Source: Isoetes taiwanensis
Lineage: Eukaryota; Streptophyta; Lycopodiopsida; Isoetales; Isoetaceae
Direction of reading: 5' to 3'
Assembly: GCA_021234155.1 (NCBI GenBank)
Contig: JAJEKV010000039.1
Span: 4,322,745-4,386,744, forward strand
Length of the DNA stretch: 64,000 nt
Shown here piece by piece: positions 22,777 through 34,291 of this stretch. Each line of letters starts with the position of its first letter. The stretch's first letter is position 1. The notes under the pieces are model-generated. The model saw only the letters and a program-made list of their open reading frames with translations. It was not told where the DNA came from and did not search any database. A program made the position numbers and the translations under genes.

Positions 22777-25380
22777 TGTTACAAAGCAAGTGAGGAGGAA
22801 CTGCCCCAAAGAGACAGCGATACCTCGACACTCCACAACAAACTCACAGAAAAACTGCAACTCTACTGCTGTACAAACCGATCATCACCATCTACAACAC
22901 CAAGAAGTCCCGCGAAATGGCAAACTTCCGCTCTACTAATCCCGGGAACACCAGAAAGCTTTGAAATAGCTTGTACCTGAGTCGAGGAATCAGAGAGGCT
23001 ACAGGCTGCTGAATCCCCTGAAAGATCCACAACTGCCGCCGCTTCCAAATCAGCTACACCAACCAAGCCACGCACAGACGCAAGGCTTGCTGCCGCAAGA
23101 GCGGCCAAGTACCAGGATACACATGAAGCAGCAACTGCTGGCTAGTCAATCTCACCTAAAACAGAGCCCTGACCCAATCCCAGGCAGCCTGCAAGTGAGG
23201 GCATAAAACCAGACAATGCTCCACAGTCTCACGATGAAGGCCACAACAAGGGCAGAGAGGGCTCACACCCGGCCTAAACTGACTTACAAGGGCATTCACC
23301 CTGATACAGCGGTGCACCACCTGCCACAGAAGCACCCTAACCATCGGTGGGGGAAGTGAGCTCCATGTCCACATCCAAACCGAGCGCCATCGAGAACCCG
23401 GAAGCTGCATAGACGACTTGCTTGAAGGGGGCAGAGTGTCATGAATAGCCAGCACTTGGTAACAAGACCGCACAAAATAAGAAGACACAACATCCAGATG
23501 AACCTTTCAAACCTGCACCACATCATCCTGAGGGGCTATAGGTATGTATAGCGGAATACTCCCCGCCACTTATTCCCAGATAGCCCGGTCACTGCCCCTC
23601 AGATGAAAGTGAGCTCGAAAGAACTCCCATGAAGCTAGCTGATCACCCAATATCAATCCTCCAAGGTGAGCACAACAGCTCGCCTCCAACGGGCCTGCGT
23701 CCGAGCATGCACAGTGGCAGCCAAGGGCAAGTGTGCAGGGGGTAGAGGAACCCACAAGAAAGGAGAAGAGTGGTGATAAACTGAGGCATAATCTAGCTGG
23801 AAGAGCACACAATCTAGGGGATGCATGTGGGAAAGGCCGGAGACCATACAACAGTGCCCAGGGCAACTCCACATGCACAGACGGCTTCCCAAACGCCACA
23901 CAATGGCGAAGAGACTGCAACAACAGTGCCGCACCAGGAGAAGATGCTCCATCCTGCAGAGTGCTCCAAACAAACTTGGAGACCAACACCTTACTATGCA
24001 GCGCCAAATCCAGAATGGCCAAGCCCCCATCCTCCCGGGGGCGGAGACACTTCCACCAAGCCACTTTAACAACCGCCCCTTCATCATCCCCGCCCCACAC
24101 AAAATTTCGAACAATCTTATCCAAAGCCTGTATCTTACCCTCAGGAGCTAATATCGCAGATGCTGTATACACATGAGTGCTACAAAGTACTGACTTGGCA
24201 GTAATGATCATACCTGCCATGGACAACTTGCTACCTTCCACCAATTGAGGTGTTTCTGCAACCCCTGCAAAATCTCATCCCACACCCTCCCCATGGAAAC
24301 ATCCCCTCCAAAGGGAATACCCAACAGCTTAGTACACACATTACCTGGAAGCACCTTCCAAGGGAATAGAGCCAAACAAAGGGGAGGCAGAGTCAACTGA
24401 ACCCATAATGCGGAGCATTTACCCCAATTCAGAAGAATGCCCGAGGCCAAGGAGAAAGTATCCAGCAAACCCTTCACATTCTGTAAATTCCTCTCTTCTG
24501 CCACCAAGAAGAGGAAAGTGTCATCGGCGAACTGGTTAATAATCTGCTGGCTACCATCCTGCATCCGAAGCCCATCCACCACCCCCTCCTCCACTGTGGC
24601 CAAAAACAACTGAGACAGTGCCTCCGCCACAATCGTAAACAAAAACGGCGCCAAAGGGCACCCCTGACGCACCCCTCTGCCTAAGGAGAAAAAGGCGGAG
24701 GGTTCACCCTGGCACACCACCGTAGCCCGTGCTGACTTATGCAGCTTCATGACTGTCTCTGTAAAGCAAGGACCACACCCCAACGCTAACATCATGGCAG
24801 ACAAGAACTCCCAACGGACACTATCGTAAGCTTTGGCAAAGTCAAGCTTAAGATAGGCAATGCCTTGACCTGTTCTCCTGGCCCAATAAAGGCCCTCATA
24901 AGCTGCGGCAACATTAGTCAAAATGTTCCTCCTAGGAACAAACACAGACTGTACCTTACTAATGGACGAAGTCAACACCGGCTTCAACTTCTCTGCCAGG
25001 GCTTTCGCAATAATCTTATACGCAGAGGACAACAAGGAGATAGGCCTCCAATCATTAATGGTAGAAGGCTGTTTAACCTTAGGAATCAAGGAAATGCATG
25101 CAGTATTCAAGATCCTATCCATTTGAGAAGAGTGCAACAACTCAAGATACACCTGGTACACAGACTCACCAGCCCACTCCCAATAAGTCTGAAAGAACTC
25201 CACAGGATGCCATCCAGCCCAGGACATTTATCCTTGGCCATGCACATACATGCCTCCGCTAAATCCTATCTGGTGAGCTCCTGCTCCAAGTTCTCACGCT
25301 GATGAGGCAGAATAGATGGCTTAACAGCCCCCAAAACAAGCTCCTGCATCTCCTGCTCATAGGGAAGAGTGCGCTGTGTG
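22777..25380 (-). mobile_element. LINE A, 3' part (reverse transcriptase to zf-RVT), minus strand
   Basis: The main frame (25,227-24,208) reads through the reverse transcriptase of an L1-clade ORF2: ACISLIPKVKQP, NDWRPISLLSSAYKI, LKLDFAKAYDSVRWEF, GVRQGCPLAPFLF and the catalytic QFADDTFLF. Downstream frames hold FVWGGDDEG and, at 23,290-23,190, the CPCCGLHRETVEHCLVLC zinc-binding tail. Several frameshifts follow the reverse transcriptase, so it is inactive. The 3' end stops at 22,777 without the tail seen in copy A'. The 5' continuation is at 28,520-29,311; a second LINE separates the two parts. Confidence 0.9.
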
Positions 25381-25395
25381 AAAAACCCCAAGAAA
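25380..25395 (+). repeat. Target-site duplication of LINE B, left copy
   Basis: GAAAAACCCCAAGAAAT here recurs as GAAAAACCCCGAGAAAT directly after the poly(A) of LINE B (about 28,520-28,536), with one mismatch. Removing everything between joins LINE A's frame across the site, as expected of an insertion into LINE A. Confidence 0.85.
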
Positions 25396-28300
25396 TATCG
25401 TATAGATGAGGTCAAGATCAATGGTACTATTATTAAGGGGGATGCTAATCTCAAAATTGCTGCTACTAATCATTTTACTAATATTATGGGCACCATTTCA
25501 GACTCAAACCAGCAAGATAGTGAAAATTTCATCAAAATGGAAGAAAAAGTCACTCATGATCAAAATATTGCTCTAACCTGCCTATTTTCTCTTGAGGAGC
25601 TTAGCAAAGTGGTCCATGGCATGAAAAATGGTAAATCTTCAGGTCCAGACGGTCTTCCAACAGAATTTTTTAAAGCCACCTGGGATTTTTTGGGACCTCA
25701 CATACTCAAGGTTGCCAATGAGTTTATCATGAGGAAAAAGATGGATGAAAGAATCAACACCAGTTTCATCACCCTGATTCCTAAAATTCCTGAACCCATC
25801 TCTTATCGGACTATAGACCTATATCTCTTACTAATGTGGTTTACAAGATTATTTCAGGTGCCATCACCCATAGGCTGAAAGAGATTCTGAACAACATTAT
25901 AAGTCATAGCCAATCTGCCTATTTGAAAGGGAGGAACATTCTGGATAATGTGGTTACTGCAGCCCTCGGCCTTAGATGGGCAAAAGATTCCAATCAAGAG
26001 ATTGCTCTACTCAAGCTTGACATTACCAAAGCATTTGATACGGTCAATTGGAATTTTCTCAAATTATGCTGCAGCAAGCTTGGCTTCAATATCAGTTGAA
26101 TTAATCTTTTTGCAGCAATTCTTAATAACTCCTCTTATTCGGTGCTAATAAACGGTGAATGCAGTCCCTTCTTCAACATTAAAAGAGGAGTCAAGCAGGG
26201 TTGCCCCCTCGCTCCTTTTCTATTTATAATAGTGATGGAAGCCCTCCACAGCAGTCTGCAAGCAGCAAAAGAAGAGGGCACAATAATAGGTTTATATCTT
26301 CCCACAAATGATATTACTGACCAATTCCTAAATGGACATTTTGCAGATGACACCTTTATCCTTCTTTCCATGGACCTTCAATCAATAATTAGACCAAGGA
26401 CATTTTAATAGCTTTTGGGAAATCTTCTGGATGCAACATTAACCCGACAAAATCCAAAATAACCTCCCACAACCCTGACCTGGGAGCTCAGGCTGCTACT
26501 CTTTTTGAATGCAGTTTTAGTCCCCCTAATGTTCATTCCAAGCTCCTAGGCATTCCTTTTGCTATCCGCTCCAATGCTGCTGATCTATGGAATCACATCA
26601 TCGATAAGTTTTATCATAAGGTCGACATCCTTAATTCAAAGTTTCTTTCTAAAGCAGGCCGGGCTATCCTTGCAAATTCAGTCATTGCCTCATCCCATGT
26701 TTACCAATCTTCCTTCATCCTGGCTCCTAAAAAAGTTTACAGAAAGTTACAAGGGATTCTTGGAAGATTTATTTCCTGTGGCAGCAATAGAAAATGTTGG
26801 ACACCTGTCTCCATGGAAGAATGCTGTAAACCCAGGTCCAAGGGAGGTTTAGGCATTATCAACATTGAGATGCATGCCACAACTCTGGCAGCTAAATATT
26901 TCTTCAAGGCCATCACTGACAACATTCAGCATCCGGTATCGGTCCTCATCAAGCACTATATTCTCAAATGCAAACCTTATGGATGGAACATCAAGATGAT
27001 GCTCCCAGATGCAGCCTTTTTTGAGATAAAGATCCCATCCAATATTCCCCCTCTGATAAGGAAATGGATTAAGGCTTGGCAGCAAGTAAAGGGTATGTTC
27101 TCATGGAAGAAAGGTATCTCATTTTCTCAAAATATTTTCTGGAATCCTTACCTACTTGGAGAAAATAGCACCCACTGTCTCATCAGAAATTTTCCAGATC
27201 AAGCGAAATTATGGCAAGACAAAGGTTTGACTAAAATTTCAGATTTGTTTGATGCTAACGGTCCTATCCCTTTCAACTCCTCCTTTATTAGAAATGAAGA
27301 TGAAAGCAGTAGATCTCTTTATAATGCCATTCTCAGTTACACTTTTCAAGCAGAATGGAATAACAGTGATATTACTTGGCATTTTAAAGGGAAATTCGCA
27401 TTCAAAGTCAAGGAGTTATACAAATATCTTACGAGAGAACAAACGATGTGCATCCACCTAAAATGGGGGATATCCCATGAACGCTGCAAAACCAATCTTA
27501 CTCATCTTTGGAATTCTCCAATCAATTCAAAAATTAAAGCTTTTATATGGCAATTATGGCACAAGAGTTTAGCCACAAATTGCAAACGCTTCAGCTGTAA
27601 CTTTTCGAATACTAACATCTGTCCTAGATGCCTCTCTTCCCAGATCATGTTTCTGGTCCCAGTGGACAATTGAAATCTCATCTGAAGCACTTCACCTCAA
27701 TCTCTCTCTGGATAGCTCTGAAGCAGACATCTTTATACCTGACTCTCCTAGACACTGGAGCTTTTATATCCTTTTATGGAGAATCTGGAAAGGCAGAAAC
27801 AAGCTGGTGTTCTGCAAAGAAATAATTTGGCCTCAAGCCATTCTTGCCCAAACCAACTATGATGTGTCTTTGATTTATAAAATTAACTCATAAGTTCTTC
27901 TATTCTGCAGGAAAATTCTTTCTTATGAGCAGACGGATCTCTTTCCCAAACAAGAAGTATGAAGACATTCAGAAATGGGCTGCTGATTTCCTAACAGGCT
28001 GCTCCCTCCATCATTTTGGAGATGATTGTGATTGTACTTGCTCGTATGCCCTTGGACCTGACCTGAAGAGAGAATTTACTTGTCAAGCTACAGATGCAGC
28101 AGGGAAATATAATTTTGCCAAATCAAGAATGTGTCCATGTCTTTACTGCAAGATGGCCATGATCACAAGAGGGCCAGACCCCCTAGCCGAAGCAGGTTAC
28201 TCTTCTGGTTAAATCCCATAAAATGATGAAAGTGCTCGACATCACCTTGTTGAAGAAGAAAACTCTAAATTTTGTCAAACTCTGCCACCTCTTTTCAGAG

Positions 28301-28519
28301 TTTTGGAACAGTGCTCTATTATTCTCCTTTTGTTTAGAACAGATATAACTAATTCCCGTTACCATTTGGCATTCATGCCTTGGTATTTGGATATATCTCG
28401 GTTTAAGCCTTACCTTTGTGTAGGCTAGTTTTGGATGGACACTCCCCATATAAGTAGTCAATTTTGTTCTTCTTTTAAAATATAAATATAATACCATCCT
28501 TCAATATAAAAAAAAAAAA
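25396..28519 (+). mobile_element. LINE B, 5'-truncated L1-clade element inserted into LINE A
   Basis: The insert is on the plus strand and ends in poly(A) (28,508-28,519). ORF2 pieces, in order, are KNGKSSGPDGLPTEF (25,630), then after a shift GAITHRLKEI, SQSAYLKGRNIL and LLKLDITKAFDTVNWNF (25,900-26,060). Next come GVKQGCPLAPFLF and FADDTFILL (26,190-26,370), SKGGLGIINIEMHA (26,838) and the zinc-tail KAFIWQLWHKSLATNCKR with CPRC (27,535-27,630). The endonuclease is missing because of 5' truncation. There are about five frame breaks. A further open frame at 27,925-28,212 (CSYALGPDLKREF) precedes the 3' UTR. It is clearly distinct in sequence from LINE A. Confidence 0.9.
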
Positions 28520-29311
28520 GAAAAACCCCGAGAAATGAGCATGCACATACCTCTGCAAATCAGCGGGATCCTCCAAAGTCCAGCCATCAGGCAAAGCAAG
28601 GGACGCCATAGATGCTGCATATCGTTGCCTAGCTGCTCTGAAGAACACCGACGAACTTGTGTCCCCCTCCTTCAACCAGGTAAGGGCCGCCTTCACACGC
28701 GCCTCCTGCACTTTAACCTGCTCCAGAGCAACAATATGCTGCAACACTGCATTCTCCCTAATGCCATCAGAAGGCTGCGCCTGAATCTTCTCCAACTCCT
28801 GATAGAGACCATGCAACTCCTGCCGCTCCTGCTGCACACGCTGCCTACCAAAGACCTTGGCAAAACGCTTCACCTTGGCCAATGCAGTCACCATACCAGA
28901 CATACCCTTCAGAGATGAAAAGGTATCAAGCCACAACTCCTGGCCCTGGGCCGAGAAATCTGCATCAGCCAAAAGCCGGGTGTTCAAACGGAACACCGTC
29001 CTAGAGGGCCGAGAGGCAACCGCACCCTGACTGGACAAAACCTGAGGGTAATGATCAGAAATGGAGGTAGACAGAATGTTACTCCGGCGCAAAGTGGGCA
29101 CACCATCCAGTGCACATGGGGAAGCATAGCACCGGTCATGCCTGGCATACGCCCGACCCGCACCAATCTGCCTATTACAATAGGTGAAAGACAAGTCCCC
29201 AGGGACATTAACCAAGGCCAAATCCTGCAACAAACGAGACCACTGGTCCCTCTCAAACCCATGCACAACCTGGGTTCCAGAACCAGAGCGATCCTCTACT
29301 CGCTCTACCAT
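28520..29311 (-). mobile_element. LINE A, 5' part (endonuclease end and linker), minus strand
   Basis: The frame reads the C-terminal part of an apurinic-type endonuclease domain: GDLSFTYCNRQIGAGRAYAR, LDGVPTLRRSNILSTSISDH with the conserved S-D-H-Y-P. It then enters the linker with ALTWLKEGDTSSSVFFRAAR, typical of plant L1 elements just before the reverse transcriptase. It continues in the same family and strand beyond LINE B at 25,380. The N-terminal endonuclease half and ORF1 are absent, so LINE A was itself 5' truncated near 29,311. Confidence 0.88.
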
Positions 29312-29394
29312 ATTGAAACTAGGGTATATTTGTTGAATAAGTAATCTTTAGATTTTTGGGTGTTTGTTGAACAATCCACTTTAGATTTTATATG

Positions 29395-29542
29395 TTTTGA
29401 AACCATAAAGGAAGAATAAAATAGAATAGACTTTTAAACGTCCACAAAGACCAAGAGGCCATAGGACCCATACAATGGTCTAGTACAACCATTACTACTA
29501 GGATTAAAAAACCCATGCCTCGAAAGGTTTTCAATGGAAAAA
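29395..29542 (-). repeat. Non-LTR/SINE 3' terminal module (copy 1)
   Basis: On the minus strand this reads a foldback core (AAACC-TTTCGAGGC-GGGTTTTTT), then GGTCCTATGGCCTCTTGGTC and TTTGTGGACG, then a tail of tattctattttattc repeats. The same order ends the RTE-like LINE C at 41,405-41,560, and a diverged version lies at 31,755-31,905. It is probably a truncated member or a SINE sharing that 3' end. It directly abuts the gypsy LTR. Confidence 0.55.
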
Positions 29543-30538
29543 TGTTATGGCGCAAATTCACTAACCAAATTTCGCCCACTTGGGATACCCATATCAACTG
29601 CCGCCCACACCACGGATCCCAGATCCTCCCTCGTTGATCAATATGGGACTGATCCAGTCGGTGTTCTTCACACCGCAGATAGTTGAATCCCCTTGGTAAG
29701 TTACCCTGGGCGATTATCAATCATCTGCACAAAGACTCCTCTGGAGCAACCAACCGGCTACCTGCACAATAGCCAATTCGACCTCTGAAGGCCCTGGCCT
29801 TCTCTGAGATTACCACAGCAGAATCGGTCTGCCCAATCGAAGATGCCTTCCAAATTTCAACTCAAACAGATCTTTCTAGCTTGTAGAATCGAAATCCTTC
29901 TTCCAGACCCAATTCCGGTTGCTGCATCAAATTCCTTCTCCAGGCTTTATAATCAAGCCTCTGGAGTTCACTATCGTCCACTCTAGTTAGAAAGCGACCT
30001 GCCCATGCTTTGATTCGATCCGAATCATAGCTCCATGCCACCACGATCAGATCTGGCAGCCGGGTCTCTCCTGGTCTGATACAAATTCGTCCATCTCTTC
30101 TTTATAACAGGTTTTTCAACCCATCCAACTTATAATTGCCATGTCCACTTAAAACTTTAATATTTAACATAGCTAACTGGTCGTGTTGGTTGTGTGGTTA
30201 GTCCACTCGTCTAGCACATTGAGGTCTCGTGTTCGAACCTCACTAGGATCTTGGCATCCTAGGACCTTTGGCCCCTGGTATCCTTGTAGGGGGTGGTGCT
30301 CCTTGAAGTGGGATTGCAAGAACATGCCATGTGCCGTCGTATGTCCTAAGGGATGCTGGCTTCTGCTACGACGTAAAAATACACCTTCCTTTATTAATGT
30401 TTTTACCCCTAGTACCAATACTAGTTCTAAAAACCCCTAGTACCAATACTAGTTCTACTAACAACTTAGTTAGCCATACATTAATAAGGGTCTTCCGTGT
30501 GTACAACCTTTGCAAGCTCCCTGCGCACTAATACTTGA
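29543..30538 (-). repeat. Gypsy LTR, left (3') copy, with a SINE inside
   Basis: Starts TGTTATGGCGCAAATTCAC on the plus strand and matches the LTR at 44,068-44,749 through ttgatcaatatgggactga, ggtaagttaccctgggcga, ccaaccggctacctgcaca and ctagtaccaatactagttc. It has two extra blocks: about 85 bases at 30,032-30,115 (probably deleted from the other copy) and the SINE at 30,176-30,387. The outer limit at 30,538 is where similarity stops; a clean TG start on the minus strand is not visible. Confidence 0.8.
30176..30387 (+). mobile_element. tRNA-derived SINE inserted in the gypsy LTR
   Basis: The insert is absent from the other LTR. It opens with a tRNA-like head: a box-A-like TGGTTGTGTGGTTAGTCCA (30,186) and box-B-like GTGTTCGAACCTC (30,229), about 45 bases apart. 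The rest is unrelated to tRNA and ends in a short A-rich tail, acgtaaaaatacac. RNA polymerase III transcription is inferred from the boxes. The exact target duplication is unclear because the flanking LTR has also changed. Confidence 0.65.
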
Positions 30539-30769
30539 TAATATTAGTGCCCCCTAGTGAACCATTATCCATCGCTAGCAATTATTACCACTTATTCCGC
30601 TTCTCGTCACCATAGACTGATTACAGTCAACATGGCCCATTAATTCCAACTGCCCGGCAATTGCGACTAACAGTACCCCCGTGCTCATGGACGTCCATCA
30701 AGGGTCCGATTCCGGCTATACCCTTTGGAGCACCTGTAACAGTCCTCCCCCTCCTTTTGGACCTTGTCT

Positions 30770-31460
30770 TCAAGGTTGATCCTTTAGATGCTGCACAAAT
30801 TCCTCCGTCTTCCAGGTGGCATCCTCAGGAGACTGGTCCTGCCACTGAACCAGATGTTCTACCACATCTCTATTGCGCAGCTGCAGAACTCTTTTATCCA
30901 AAAGACGTCCTGGCGTTACAGAGGAGTTTAAGACGATCGGTATACTTTGCAGACCAACCACATTAGCGGTATCCAGTATAGCCCTTTTTAGCTGACTTAC
31001 ATGAAATACATGATGGATCCCTATTTCCTGTGGTAAGTTCAACTCGTACGTTGTTTCCCCGATCCTTTTAGTAATCCTAAAAAGTCCAGCATACCGCAGA
31101 GTAAGTTTGGGCACCCTGCCCTTAGTCAAAGGCCGTAAAGTGTTCATTCTTAATGCCGAAGGATAAACAACCCGTAGAAAAACATAATTACCTTTCGCAT
31201 AAGAGATATCGCGTCTATGTTGATTAGCGGACGTTCAAGCCCTATCTTGAGCTTTTCGCAAAGCTTGCTTGCATTGCCGCAGGATTGCATCCATATCATG
31301 GAGCATGTATACTGTAACTTCAGTTCGGAGGTATTTATGTACACCTGAATAAGCCCTTGGATTTCGACCCATCATAGCCATAAAGGGAGTCATCCGAATT
31401 CCCGTATGATGGCTATTATTATAGGCGGTTGCACTCATGCAGTATTGCACCTTTATCATG
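30770..31460 (-). pseudogene. Ty3/gypsy integrase C-terminus with chromodomain-like tail
   Basis: Integrase inserts retrotransposon cDNA; in plant chromoviruses a chromodomain at its end guides it to heterochromatin. The upstream frame (31,459-31,235) reads SATAYNNSHHTGIRMTPF and MMGRNPRAY, the end of the catalytic core. A second frame (31,147-30,770) reads LTLRYAGLFRITKRIG, TTYELNLPQ and HHVFHVSQLKRA. Its tail, VVEHLVQWQDQSPEDATWKT, is chromodomain-like. The frames are separated by stops and a shift, so the gene is dead. It lies just inside the left LTR, as expected. Confidence 0.85.
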
Positions 31461-32278
31461 CAATAGACTAATTAAAATCACTTCCAGGTATTTATGTCTT
31501 TGGACATGAGTCCTAAGATCTCAACTAGACCTTGGTTCTATTGCACTCATGTTATAGCAACAAGTGCTAGTAACATCAACAATATTGACTATTGTCAACT
31601 TAGATAGTCTAATACACCAATTTTGGTGAGAGACTCGCCTGGAGGGGGAAAACCGGCCATAGAGATAGGTATATCTGTCATCACAGCAGTGTATGAACAT
31701 TTTGAAAAATATCTAAAGGGCTAGTCGACCACACCAATTTGGTCTGACTACCCACTAATAATAATAAAGGGGACCTGCCATAGGAACAACCCAAGCCCCT
31801 TTAAGATGGCGTAAAATAAGGCAAATAGGAGGCAACGTGCAAAAGTTTATCACCGGGTTGAAAAACCCCGCCCTTTCGGGTTTTCGAGGAAAACCCTAAT
31901 GATAAACCTTCGCCTGATGGCTCCAACGGAAAAGCTCGGGCCATCAAAGTGGAGATCATTGATGAAAATATCGAGGAAGCACAAGGTGGAGGTCGCAAAT
32001 AAGACGATTCCTCTCGAACCCAATACGAGAGCCATAAGAAAGAAACAAATGGCCATGATCACCTGAAAAACTGAAAGAAAATGAACAAAATGCATTAGAC
32101 ATTAGAATAGAATAAGAGGGAAGTAACTCAAAAAAGTTCGAGTTCCCCACAGTTGGATGAGATGGCCTGAAAAGAAACAACGTAAAAAGAAGCACGTAAC
32201 TCAAAAATATAAGCCATCACACCGCTCGGCGACCCCCACCGGAGGTGGTCCAAAACAAATCACAATCCTTCAATAATA
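31461..32278. other. Repeat-derived stretch, no gene
   Basis: It holds a diverged copy of the non-LTR 3' terminal module (31,755-31,905; core gttgaaaaaccccgccc and gggttttcgagg flanked by gtttatca and tgataaac) and a 30-base block, gagactcgcctggaggggga, that recurs at 32,683. Open frames on the minus strand here show no recognisable similarity. Confidence 0.5.
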
Positions 32279-32512
32279 GAAGGGGCTGGTCACGCGAGCC
32301 ACACGATATAACATCATACAGCAAAACCACATAACCTTTCAAACACAGCGGGGCTATACACGCGTGCCACACGAGAAAAGACAAATACTTCAAGAATAAA
32401 AAAGGGGCTGGTCACGCGAGCCACGCAACATAACATCATAAAAACAACATAACCTCTCAAATACAGAGGGGTTGGTCACGCGAGCCACGCGATATAGAAT
32501 CACAAAAAATGA
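32279..32512. repeat. Short tandem array, 54-67-bp units
   Basis: Four units begin near 32,282, 32,349, 32,403 and 32,467, each with the core ggGGcTGGTCACGCGAGCCAC followed by an AT-rich segment with ataacatcat. The core is itself partly palindromic (GGCT-GTCACGCGA-AGCC). The second unit is the most diverged. It is non-coding. Confidence 0.75.
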
Positions 32513-32552
32513 AAAAACATGAATGTAAACAACTTAGGGTGGGAATGGAGGG

Positions 32553-34291
32553 AACTGAGACCAAAAAACTGCTGTAAGAAGATGCCGATAATGGAGAAAG
32601 AGCCCAACAACGTATATATAGCCTCATCTCTCCCCAAAATGACGATCCGACGGTGTCGAATCGCATGCATTTTGATGAGAGACTCGTTTGGAGGGGGAAA
32701 ACCGGCCGATCAAAAGAGAACTTCCATTTCAAAGCCTAGGGTGATGAGACAGGGATATCAAGTCAGTATTGGCACAAAAGGAAGATGGTGGAGAACAATA
32801 GGTAAGGTGGATCTAAAAAGGAAGAAAAGAAGAGTTAAATACATTAAGGAAAGGGAATAAAGACAACAATTCATCAAGATTAAAAAGGCTAAAAAAGTCA
32901 ACACTAGGCTTAGGTGCTACCAATATAAGTTCTGAGCAAAACCAAGTTTGAGGTGTTATAAACATAATAGACTATAACAATCTAAGTAAACTATTTAAGG
33001 CGGCTTCGATAGTAAAAACCAACTAGTATCAACTAGTATAAACCAACAATAGTAATAGAATAGAATAGTAAGAAACAATATCTAAATGTGATGGTGTCAA
33101 GCATATGTGGGTGAAAAATATCGTGTTACTATAGAAAAAACATATAAACCAATAAAACACAATATCCTAAGTTGGTAACAAACGTCCATGGCACAAAAAA
33201 GATAAGGTACAATAGAAAAATATATTCAAAAGAATAGAAACAAATGTATTCAAAAAGAAAAGAAAAATAGAAACAAATATACTCGAAAAGAAAACATATT
33301 CGAAAGGAAATAGAAACGAATGTACTTAAAAGAAAATAAACAATCCGTCACCATTATTACCCATAAGCATTAATAATAAATAGTTTACGTTCTATATATG
33401 TTATTCGAGTAGCGGAGGATGCAAAGAAGCATGCACAGGTCGACAAAGAAGCGGGGCATGCAAAGAAGCATGCAAAGAAGTGGAGCATGCAAAGAAGCAT
33501 GCATGCAAAGAAGCAGAGCATGCAAAGAAGCATGCGAAAGGGAAAACAGGGAAAGACGAATTCGAGTAAATATACCGGCGGAACAAGCAGGGATTGATGG
33601 CAACGGATGTGTTTAAGAGGAAGAAATTTGATGCCAGGAAACACGCACCAGTACAAACGTGGGATACAACGGAGAAAAACATGAAAAAACAGGCCTAGAA
33701 GCAGTCAGGACATAGCTATATTAGAATTACAGAGAAAGAAGGAGATGATGATCTGATCAAAGCATATGAGATAACGAAATTTTGATTTGGGTTTAGATTC
33801 ACAGTGATAAACCTAGTGTCAAATCCAGAGAAAAACATACAACCCTAATTGAACAACAGGATAAAGAATGAAAAGCCCTACAATAATGAATATGAAGATG
33901 CTATGGTGATGCAATCAAAATAGCTATAGAACAAGAAGCAGCAAATGATGCTTGACACAACCGACATAAGCAGCAGCCCACAATTGCCAACCAAAGATTT
34001 CTCATGTGAGATAAAAAACATGGTAGAGATAGAAAAAAAAATTAAGAAGCATTGATGAACACCAGATTAGGTGCTACCACCACACCAAGAGAAGCATCGA
34101 GCGCCATAACGAGAAAAGCATACAAGGTAACTAACATGACAAATCTCCAACGAACAAGAGGAATGAAAGTGGAACTGAGACCAAAAAACTGCTGTGAGAA
34201 GACGCCGATAATGGAGAAAGAGCCCAACAACGTATATATAGCCTCGTCTCTCCCCAAAATGGCGATCTGGCGGTGTCGAATCGCATGCATT
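32553..34291. repeat. Pair of 120-bp direct repeats with intervening non-coding DNA
   Basis: The block starting aactgagaccaaaaaactgc at 32,553-32,672 recurs at 34,172-34,291 with about 6 differences, including aacaacgtatatatagcctc. The 1.6-kb spacing and TATA-like content suggest termini (short LTRs) of a non-coding element, but no primer-binding site or TG-CA ends were recognised. The DNA between is AT-rich apart from the GCATGC array at 33,414-33,540. Confidence 0.5.
33414..33540. repeat. GCATGCAAAGAAG tandem array
   Basis: About nine copies of GCATGCAAAGAAG or close variants, grouped in a 30-base supra-unit (gcatgcaaagaagcatgc plus aaagaagyggr). Each has CATGCA, the RY word recognised by plant B3-domain factors. 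Apparent repetitive peptides on both strands (KEACKEA-type and CSASLHACF-type) are simply the translated repeat. Confidence 0.8.

Noticed and set aside
32279-33540. Short regular arrays as CRISPR
   Set aside because: Units are contiguous degenerate tandem repeats without unique spacers, and the genome is eukaryotic.
33419-33616. Repetitive peptide frames (KEACKEA-type and Cys/His/Leu-rich) as a structural protein
   Set aside because: All frames on both strands stay open because the DNA is a short tandem repeat.
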